A DNA stretch of 64,000 bases from Hymenobacter puniceus (GTDB taxonomy: Bacteria > Bacteroidota > Bacteroidia > Cytophagales > Hymenobacteraceae). How positions within the stretch are numbered: position 1 is the first letter of the stretch; every line of letters begins with the position of its first letter. The position numbers and the translations under genes were made by a program. Shown piece by piece: positions 8,718 through 13,601 of this stretch. A model generated the notes under the pieces. That model saw nothing but the letters and a program-made list of their open reading frames with translations. It was not told the DNA's origin and searched no databases. The stretch covers positions 310,001 to 374,000 of the forward strand of contig NZ_JACSCX010000003.1 of the NCBI RefSeq assembly GCF_014333525.1. Direction: 5' to 3'.

Positions 8718-10244
8718 ATGCGTTTTAATTTACCCTTTCGCAAAGCCCGGCCCGATACTGTAAACCACGCCGGGGCCGCTGCTTTCACTCTCACACCCGC
8801 GCTGGAGCTGTACGCTGCCGTTGCCACCACGGCCCTCGCCGATCAGTTCTATGAAACAGCCGATACGCGGCTGGCGCGGCTCCGTGAACTGATTGCGCAG
8901 TGTGAGCCTCGCTTTGTGGCCCAGCTGGCGGTGTATGCCCGGGAGCGGATGCACCTGCGCTCGGTGCCGCTGGTGCTGGCTGTAGAGCTGGCCCGCCGTC
9001 ACCGCGGCGACAGCCTCGTAAGCCGCCTGGTGGCCCGCATCGTGCAGCGCCCCGACGAAATCACCGAGCTGCTGGCCTTCTATACGCAGGCCAACCAGCG
9101 CACCGGCCGCAAAACCCTCAACCGTCTCTCCAAGCAGGTGCAGAAAGGCCTGGCCCAGAGCTTCAACCGCTTCGACGGCTACCAGCTGGCCAAGTACGAC
9201 CGGGCCGGGGCCGTGCGCCTGCGTGATGCGCTGTTTCTGGTGCACCCAGCCGCCAAAAACACCGAGCAGCAAGCCCTGTTCAACCAGCTGGTGGCGGGCA
9301 CACTGCCCACGCCCTACACTTGGGAAACCGAGTTGTCGGCGCTAGGGCAGGTGGCCTACGCCACACCAGCGGAGCGCACGGCCGCTTTCCGCCAGAAATG
9401 GACCGAGCTGATTGGCAGCGGCAAGCTGGGCTACATGGCCCTGCTGCGCAACCTGCGCAACATCCTTGAAGCCGACGTATCGGCTGAAATGGTGGTGGAG
9501 GTGTGCGCCGCCCTGGCCGACCGGTTTGCGGTAGCGCGCAGCAAGCAGCTGCCCTTCCGGTTTCTGGCGGCCTACCGCGAGGTGAAAGCCCTGCAGGGCG
9601 GCCACGTGTCGGCGGTGCTGGCGGCGTTGGAAGACGCCATCAGCCACAGCGCCGCCAACCTGCGCGGCTTCGGCCCCGACACCCGCGTGGTAATTGCCTG
9701 CGACGTATCGGGCTCGATGCAGCAGCCGGTGTCGCCGCGCAGCAAAGTGCTGCTCTACGATGTGGGTCTGGTGCTGGGCATGTTGCTGCAAAGCCGCTGC
9801 CAGCACGTCACGGCCGGCATGTTCGGCAACACCTGGAAGCAACTGAGCTTGCCCCGCGGACCCGTGCTGCGCAACGTAGATGAGTTCTACCGGCGCGAAG
9901 GCGAGGTCGGCTACAGCACCAACGGCTACCTCGTCATCGAGGACCTGAAGCGCCGCCGCGAGGTGGTGGACAAGGTGCTGATATTCACCGACTGCCAGCT
10001 TTGGAACTCCGCCCCCTTTGGCACTAGCATCGCCAAAGAGTGGGCCGACTACCGCCGCACGGTGGCGCCCCAGGCCCGGCTGTACCTCTTCGACCTGGCC
10101 GGCCACGGCACCGCGCCCCTTGATGTTCGCGCCGAGGACGGCGTGGCCCTGATTGCCGGCTGGTCCGATAAGGTATTCGACGTGCTGGCGGCGCTGGAAA
10201 ACGGTGGCTCCGCCCTTACCGAAATTGAATCAATTGAACTCTGA
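8718..10244 (+). CDS. rsr: Ro60/TROVE-domain RNA-binding protein
   Basis: The 508-residue protein is a bacterial Ro60 orthologue (Rsr). Ro60 forms a HEAT-repeat ring that binds Y RNAs on its outer face and misfolded or damaged RNA ends in its hole. The TROVE ring covers about residues 1-320 (NHAGAAAFTLTPALELYAAV, ARERMHLRSVPLVLAVELAR). The von Willebrand A domain follows, with an intact MIDAS: DVSGS at residues 329-333, Thr401 and Asp425 in FTDCQLW. I chose the ATG at 8718 because family members start near MRFNxxxRK...NHEGA; the ATG at 8682 adds only hydrophobic residues encoded in T-rich sequence. Downstream lie five Y-RNA-like units and rtcB. Together they imply RNA quality control and repair. 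Confidence 0.93.
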   Translation: MRFNLPFRKARPDTVNHAGAAAFTLTPALELYAAVATTALADQFYETADTRLARLRELIAQCEPRFVAQLAVYARERMHLRSVPLVLAVELARRHRGDSLVSRLVARIVQRPDEITELLAFYTQANQRTGRKTLNRLSKQVQKGLAQSFNRFDGYQLAKYDRAGAVRLRDALFLVHPAAKNTEQQALFNQLVAGTLPTPYTWETELSALGQVAYATPAERTAAFRQKWTELIGSGKLGYMALLRNLRNILEADVSAEMVVEVCAALADRFAVARSKQLPFRFLAAYREVKALQGGHVSAVLAALEDAISHSAANLRGFGPDTRVVIACDVSGSMQQPVSPRSKVLLYDVGLVLGMLLQSRCQHVTAGMFGNTWKQLSLPRGPVLRNVDEFYRREGEVGYSTNGYLVIEDLKRRREVVDKVLIFTDCQLWNSAPFGTSIAKEWADYRRTVAPQARLYLFDLAGHGTAPLDVRAEDGVALIAGWSDKVFDVLAALENGGSALTEIESIEL

Positions 10245-10254
10245 TACCTGCAAC

Positions 10255-10299
10255 CCCGGGAGTGGCATTCCGCCAGAAAAAGCTGCCACCGCTCCCGGG
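10255..10299 (+). terminator. Stable hairpin after ro60
   Basis: CCCGGGAG (10255-10262) pairs with CTCCCGGG (10292-10299), and the inner TGGC pairs with GCCA. The hairpin starts 11 nt after the ro60 stop. A weak T-rich stretch follows, so it may terminate ro60 mRNA or protect its 3' end. Confidence 0.5.
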
Positions 10300-10364
10300 C
10301 CCCTGCCCGATTTTCTTCAAGCCTCACGCAATAATCATGTCCAGTACATCGTAAACTCTTTGGG

Positions 10365-10443
10365 ACGGCGGCTGACCACTATTCGGCAGCCGTCGGCCGG
10401 AACGGCGCGGCGCCGGAGCATCTGCGCTCCGGATGCCCGTTCC
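10365..10443 (+). ncRNA. Structured GC-rich segment of unknown function
   Basis: Two nested perfect 7-bp helices (GGAACGG 10399-10405 with CCGTTCC 10437-10443; CCGGAGC 10413-10419 with GCTCCGG 10426-10432) follow a hairpin around 10366-10394 that ends in CAGCCGTC. It precedes unit A by 21 nt. It contains GGG and TATTCGG but not the conserved core of units A-E, so it may be a decayed sixth unit, part of the ro60 3' UTR, or a separate RNA. Confidence 0.3.
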
Positions 10444-10464
10444 AACCCCTGAACTATGGCTTTT

Positions 10465-10583
10465 GGGTGCCGTAAGTTGGCGGTACTTCGCTGGTGAAGC
10501 AGCCTTCTTCGGAGGTGCTGCCGGGTTCGAGTCCCACGCCGTGGCCCTGGCCGCGGTACAATCCGCCGGCTGTCTGTTGCCCC
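10465..10583 (+). ncRNA. Y-RNA-like unit A (no D-arm)
   Basis: The 119-nt unit starts GGGUGCCGUA (10465-10474) and ends CUGUUGCCCC (10574-10583). The core pairs with one bulged U. The variable 9-mer AGTTGGCGG (10475-10483) pairs 9 of 9, allowing G-U, with CCGCCGGCT (10563-10571). UACUUCG follows the 9-mer. Inside lie a hairpin around GCAGC...GCTGC (10499-10521), a TTCGAGT T-loop (10526-10532) on a weak 3-bp stem, and an 8-bp GC stem in the acceptor position. No GCTCAG D-arm exists, so the tRNA mimic is degenerate. Assignment as a Y RNA is by shared core with B-E and position between ro60 and rtcB. Confidence 0.7.
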
Positions 10584-10611
10584 ATTTCCGTGGTTTTAAG
10601 TGTTATTATTC

Positions 10612-10747
10612 TGCCGGGTGTCGTCGGGAAGCAGTTCTTCGGGTCGCACGTTCGAGTCGTGCCCGTCCGCCACCTTGGGGTGGGTGGTAGCTCAGTTGGT
10701 AGAGCAGATGCGGCGTTGGCCGTTGTTTCTCACCTGTTGCCCCGGCA
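10612..10747 (+). ncRNA. YrlA-type Y RNA, unit B
   Basis: The core is GGGUGUCGUC (10616-10625) against CUGUUGCCCC (10734-10743), flanked by pairing TGCC/GGCA. The 9-mer GGGAAGCAG (10626-10634) pairs 9 of 9 with TTGTTTCTC (10723-10731). The tRNA-like body reads variable loop GGTC, T-arm GCACG-TTCGAGT-CGTGC (10646-10662), a 9-bp acceptor helix (10663-10671 with 10679-10687) closed by a 7-nt loop, U8-A9, then D-arm GCTC-AGTTGGTA-GAGC (10690-10705). The order T-arm before D-arm is circularly permuted relative to a tRNA and no anticodon arm is present. This matches the published YrlA tRNA-mimic architecture. Confidence 0.85.
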
Positions 10748-10777
10748 ATAGGTATTCTTTACTTGATATCAATCTCC

Positions 10778-10924
10778 TTGTACGGGTGCCGTAGCCCAGC
10801 CATACTTCGCGCTTTTAACGCCCAGGTCGCGGGTTCGAGTCCCGCTGGCTGTTGCTTCGGCGGCGGCTGTAGCTCAGTTGGGAGAGCAGGTTTTTGGAGG
10901 CCGGGCGCCTGTTGCCCCGTACAA
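10778..10924 (+). ncRNA. YrlA-type Y RNA, unit C
   Basis: The core GGGUGCCGUA (10784-10793) pairs with CUGUUGCCCC (10909-10918). The base of the stem is extended by a 6-bp TTGTAC/GTACAA helix. The 9-mer GCCCAGCCA pairs 7 of 9 with AGGCCGGGC (10898-10906). The permuted tRNA body has GGTC, T-arm GCGGG-TTCGAGT-CCCGC (10829-10845), a 10-bp acceptor helix closed by the stable tetraloop UUCG (10856-10859), U8-A9 and D-arm GCTC-AGTTGGGA-GAGC. A linear tRNA search may report its pieces as partial tRNAs, but no anticodon stem exists. Confidence 0.87.
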
Positions 10925-10928
10925 ATTG

Positions 10929-11068
10929 CCGGCTGATTGGTGCCGTAGCAGGGCCTTACTTCGATGGGGTCGGTGGGGTCGTGGGTTCAAGTCCCACCTG
11001 CCGCAAGGCAGTAGCTCAGTTGGTTAGAGCACGCATGTGGGCCCTGCACCCTGTTGCCCGATTAGCGG
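10929..11068 (+). ncRNA. YrlA-type Y RNA, unit D
   Basis: The core GGUGCCGUA (10939-10947) pairs with CUGUUGCCC (11051-11059), with an outer CTGATT/GATTAG helix. The 9-mer GCAGGGCCT pairs 9 of 9 with GGGCCCTGC (11039-11047). The permuted tRNA body has GGTC, T-arm GTGGG-TTCAAGT-CCCAC (10981-10997), a 5-bp acceptor CTGCC/GGCAG closed by a GNRA tetraloop GCAA (11003-11006), U8-A9 and D-arm GCTC-AGTTGGTTA-GAGC. The capped acceptor excludes aminoacylation and 3' CCA use in the primary transcript. Confidence 0.87.
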
Positions 11069-11148
11069 AAAAAAGCTGGTGCCGTAGGGCCGCCATACTT
11101 CGTCCTGTCACTACCAAGCGGCGGTTCGGCTTGTTGCCCAGCTTTTTT
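11069..11148 (+). ncRNA. Minimal Y-RNA-like unit E with built-in terminator
   Basis: The 80-nt unit has the same core (GGUGCCGUA 11078-11086; UUGUUGCCC 11131-11139). The 9-mer GGGCCGCCA pairs 8 of 9 with CGGCGGTTC (11119-11127). The basal helix AAAAAAGCT/AGCTTTTTT is perfect and ends in six Us, so it is also a typical bidirectional intrinsic terminator. The apical part is only UACUUCG plus ~16 nt, so the tRNA-like body is absent. It closes the array, 154 nt before the rtcB start. Confidence 0.75.
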
Positions 11149-11302
11149 CATCCGGCAAGTGCAACATATAATCCTACTCAGTTATCCGCATTATCCATCA
11201 TTCACAGCTCATAGTTAATTGCTTGATAAACTACGATTGATACTTAACACTCAATACCATCTACTCAATACTAACTACCTCCCACTCACGAATTCCTCCA
11301 TC

Positions 11303-12703
11303 ATGGCCTCACAACTACGTGGCAACGACTTGCGCCAGCTGGGATTTCCCGAGGGCCGGGCTATTGGCCTGGCGCTGGCCCAGCTGCAGCGCAAGCACCT
11401 CAAAAAACTCTCTCAAACCGACCAGCTGGCCCTACTCAAGGCGCTGCTGGCGAATCCCACAAACTTCCTGACCGACCTCGACTGGAGTCATACGGCCGCT
11501 GCGCTACTGCCCGCACCCAGCCGTCACATTGACCTCACCGAGCGAAAAAGCTACGCCGTGTTCGGCGCCGAGCACATCGAGCAGGGCGCCATCCACCAGA
11601 TGGAAACGGCCATGAAGCTGCCCGTAACCATGGCCGGCGCCCTCATGCCTGATGCCCACCACGGCTACGGCCTGCCCATCGGGGGCGTGCTGGCCACCGA
11701 TAATGCCGTGATTCCCTACGCCGTGGGCGTGGACATTGGGTGCCGGATGGCGCTGTCGGTGTTTGCGCTGCCGCCTAAGTTTCTGGAGCAGCGGGTGCAG
11801 GAGCTGCGCAAGCTGCTGATGGAATACACTCGCTTCGGCAACAAGCAGGGCTTTGTGCGGGGGCATAAGCTCGACCACGCAGTGCTGGGGCGCCCCGAGT
11901 TCCGCGACATCGGCTTCCTGCGCAACAAGCAGTCGACGGCCGCTGAGCAGATTGGCACTTCCGGCGGCGGCAACCACTTCGTGGAATGGGGCGTGGTAGA
12001 TATCCTCGACCCCGCCAATGAGCTGGGCGTGCCGGTGGGCCAGTATCTGGGGCTGCTTTCTCATAGCGGCTCACGGGGACTGGGCGCCAGCGTTGCCAAC
12101 CACTATACCAAGCTGGCCAAAGACGTCTGCCAACTGCCTGCCGAAGCACAGCACTTAGCCTGGCTTTCTCTGGACAGCGAGGCCGGGCAGGAATACTGGG
12201 CCGCCATGAACCTGGCCGGCGACTATGCCTCGGCCTGCCACCACCAGATTCATCAGCGGCTGGCCAAGGCCCTGGGTGAGAGGCCCTTGGCCAAAGTGGA
12301 AAACCACCACAACTTCGCCTGGAAAGAGCAGCTGGCTGATGGCCGGAGCGCCATTGTGCACCGCAAAGGCGCTACCCCGGCCGGGGCCGGCGTGCTCGGC
12401 ATCATTCCCGGCTCGATGACGGCACCGGGCTTTATTGTGCGGGGACGGGGCGAAGCGGCCTCGCTATCGTCGGCGTCGCACGGGGCGGGGCGGGCTATGT
12501 CCCGGACCCGGGCCAAACAGGAGCTAGGCGAAGCCGACATGCGGCGCTACCTGCAGCAACACGGCATCGAACTGATTGGCGGCGGCCTTGATGAAGCCCC
12601 ACAGGCCTACAAGGATATTCGGGCCGTGATGCAAAGCCAGACTGAACTCGTAGACGTGCTGGGTTCCTTCACGCCGCGCATCGTGCGGATGGAAGGTGCC
12701 TGA
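11303..12703 (+). CDS. rtcB: RNA ligase RtcB
   Basis: RtcB joins RNA 3'-phosphate or 2',3'-cyclic phosphate ends to 5'-OH ends using GTP and Mn2+, acting in RNA repair. The 466-residue protein carries the whole motif set: PDAHHGYGLPIGG, VGVDIGCRM (Asp144, Cys147 metal ligands), SGGGNHFVEWG, HSGSRGLG, ENHHNFAW, HRKGATPA, IPGSM and SASHGAGRAMSR with the guanylylated His393, then EAPQAYKDI. The ATG at 11303 is chosen; the region back to 11219 is AT-rich intergenic sequence. It follows the Y RNA array, on the same strand as ro60. No rtcA, archease or RtcR-like regulator gene is present nearby. Confidence 0.96.
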   Translation: MASQLRGNDLRQLGFPEGRAIGLALAQLQRKHLKKLSQTDQLALLKALLANPTNFLTDLDWSHTAAALLPAPSRHIDLTERKSYAVFGAEHIEQGAIHQMETAMKLPVTMAGALMPDAHHGYGLPIGGVLATDNAVIPYAVGVDIGCRMALSVFALPPKFLEQRVQELRKLLMEYTRFGNKQGFVRGHKLDHAVLGRPEFRDIGFLRNKQSTAAEQIGTSGGGNHFVEWGVVDILDPANELGVPVGQYLGLLSHSGSRGLGASVANHYTKLAKDVCQLPAEAQHLAWLSLDSEAGQEYWAAMNLAGDYASACHHQIHQRLAKALGERPLAKVENHHNFAWKEQLADGRSAIVHRKGATPAGAGVLGIIPGSMTAPGFIVRGRGEAASLSSASHGAGRAMSRTRAKQELGEADMRRYLQQHGIELIGGGLDEAPQAYKDIRAVMQSQTELVDVLGSFTPRIVRMEGA

Positions 12704-12729
12704 AAAACAAATTGTGGCAAGCTGATTCC

Positions 12730-12762
12730 GAAAATGCCCGGGCAACCTGCCTGAGCATTTTC
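12730..12762 (+). terminator. Hairpin after rtcB
   Basis: GAAAATGC (12730-12737) pairs with GCATTTTC (12755-12762) around a GC-rich loop, 26 nt after the rtcB stop. It is a plausible terminator although the T-run is short. Confidence 0.5.
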
Positions 12763-12765
12763 TGG

Positions 12766-12960
12766 TTAGGCAAGCAAACGGCGGTGCCGGCTGATACGAT
12801 GCTTCAACCGGGTTTTGCCGGTCAGATCCGCGGCCTGTTCAGAGGCGTCTGCCCAGAAAAATGCAGATGTAGCAGAAGGGGCTACGAGCACTCCGCTGGC
12901 AACTAATAACAAAGCTACCGCCGTGGTAGGCAAGGACGAGGCAAGTGCACAACGTTCCAT
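12766..12960 (-). CDS. Possible small membrane or exported protein, 64 aa
   Basis: From the ATG at 12960 the reading frame encodes MERCALASSLPTTAVALLLV followed by a hydrophobic segment and a basic tail (KTRLKHRISRHRR). The shape resembles a signal-anchored small protein. Nothing else supports it: there is no homologue I recognise and codon use is mixed. The longer frame up to 13236 is unlikely. Treat as tentative. Confidence 0.25.
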   Translation of the reverse strand: MERCALASSLPTTAVALLLVASGVLVAPSATSAFFWADASEQAADLTGKTRLKHRISRHRRLLA

Positions 12961-13232
12961 ACGAATAGGGATTCGTGAAGAGAAAAACCCAATGGAACCT
13001 GGCAAGGTGCAATGCGCAGGAGTAAGCGTAGTAGAGTGCGGCACGCGGACAGCGAAACTAGCGCTGTATAACTGAATAGCATGGGTACATACGCACCGTA
13101 TGAAAGTACTGGATTGTAGGCAGTGCAAATAAAGCCAAAATAAGATAGAAGAAGCAGAAGGACAGAATTTATAGTGTGGTGGCAAGGTTATAGTTTTCGG
13201 CTGTTTGGTGCTCAGGCAGTTGCGATAGTATG
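12961..13232. other. Intergenic, no gene seen
   Basis: This is the rest of the 588-bp gap between rtcB and the PID-CTERM gene. Sequence is lower in GC than the neighbours and shows no supportable ORF, RNA gene or repeat. Confidence 0.4.
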
Positions 13233-13279
13233 GCAAAATAAAAGCCCGTTCCTGAGGCAGGAACGGGCTTTTATTTTGC
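13233..13279. terminator. Bidirectional intrinsic terminator
   Basis: A perfect stem of about 21 bp (GCAAAATAAAAGCCCGTTCC and its complement) with a short GAGG-type loop has A-runs and U-runs on both sides. It lies 13 nt after the PID-CTERM stop and ends that minus-strand gene. Confidence 0.9.
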
Positions 13280-13291
13280 TAAAAACGTGAA

Positions 13292-13513
13292 TCAGCGCTT
13301 GCGCCGGTCACGCAGTTTCTTGAGGCCGAAGCCGACACCAGCGGCCAGTAGCAACGAAGCGCCGCCATCAATGGGCACCGCAGTAGGGGCGGGGTTAGGA
13401 GTAGGGCCATCGGAACCCGGGCCCTGGGCCTGCGCTAAGTTGAGCCCACCTGCCAGCAGGAAAGTGCCGGCTGTAACGACAGTAAAGCGAAAAAAGGAGA
13501 CAAGAATTTTCAT
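13292..13513 (-). CDS. PID-CTERM protein-sorting domain protein, 73 aa
   Basis: The short exported protein has a signal peptide (MKILVSFFRFTVVTAGTFLL, ending LAQAQ) and a linker rich in Pro, Gly and Asp. The C-terminal block is PIDGG, then a hydrophobic helix (ASLLLAAGVGFGLKKL), then a basic RDRRKR tail. This tripartite pattern is the PID-CTERM sorting signal of Bacteroidota, related in design to PEP-CTERM. Function is unknown. It lies 88 nt upstream of nothing on its strand except the large DUF4394 gene, which it follows in the direction of transcription, separated by an AT-rich gap. Confidence 0.85.
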   Translation of the reverse strand: MKILVSFFRFTVVTAGTFLLAGGLNLAQAQGPGSDGPTPNPAPTAVPIDGGASLLLAAGVGFGLKKLRDRRKR

Positions 13514-13601
13514 GAGAGAAGCAAAGTCGGTTCGAAGATACTAACAGCTGGTAGCGACGGTGCCACTGATTTCAAGCGTAAAATCAGTGGCACCGTGTAG
13601 G

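Noticed and set aside
10690..11034. Functional or pseudo tRNA genes at the TAGCTCAGTTGG motifs
   Set aside because: The D-arm is preceded by a T-arm in reversed order, the acceptor is closed by a loop and no anticodon stem exists, so these are tRNA-like modules of Y RNAs, not tRNA genes.
10465..11148. CRISPR array
   Set aside because: Repeats are not constant direct repeats of fixed length with unique spacers, and the units fold into defined RNAs; no cas genes are near.
10433..11214. Short ORFs on the plus strand within the ro60-rtcB spacer
   Set aside because: They traverse structured RNA elements, have no start context or conserved composition, and fail to continue between units.
12815..13075. 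86-residue plus-strand ORF in the gap after rtcB
   Set aside because: It begins at a TTG without a start context and overlaps a competing weak minus-strand frame; neither is supported beyond chance.
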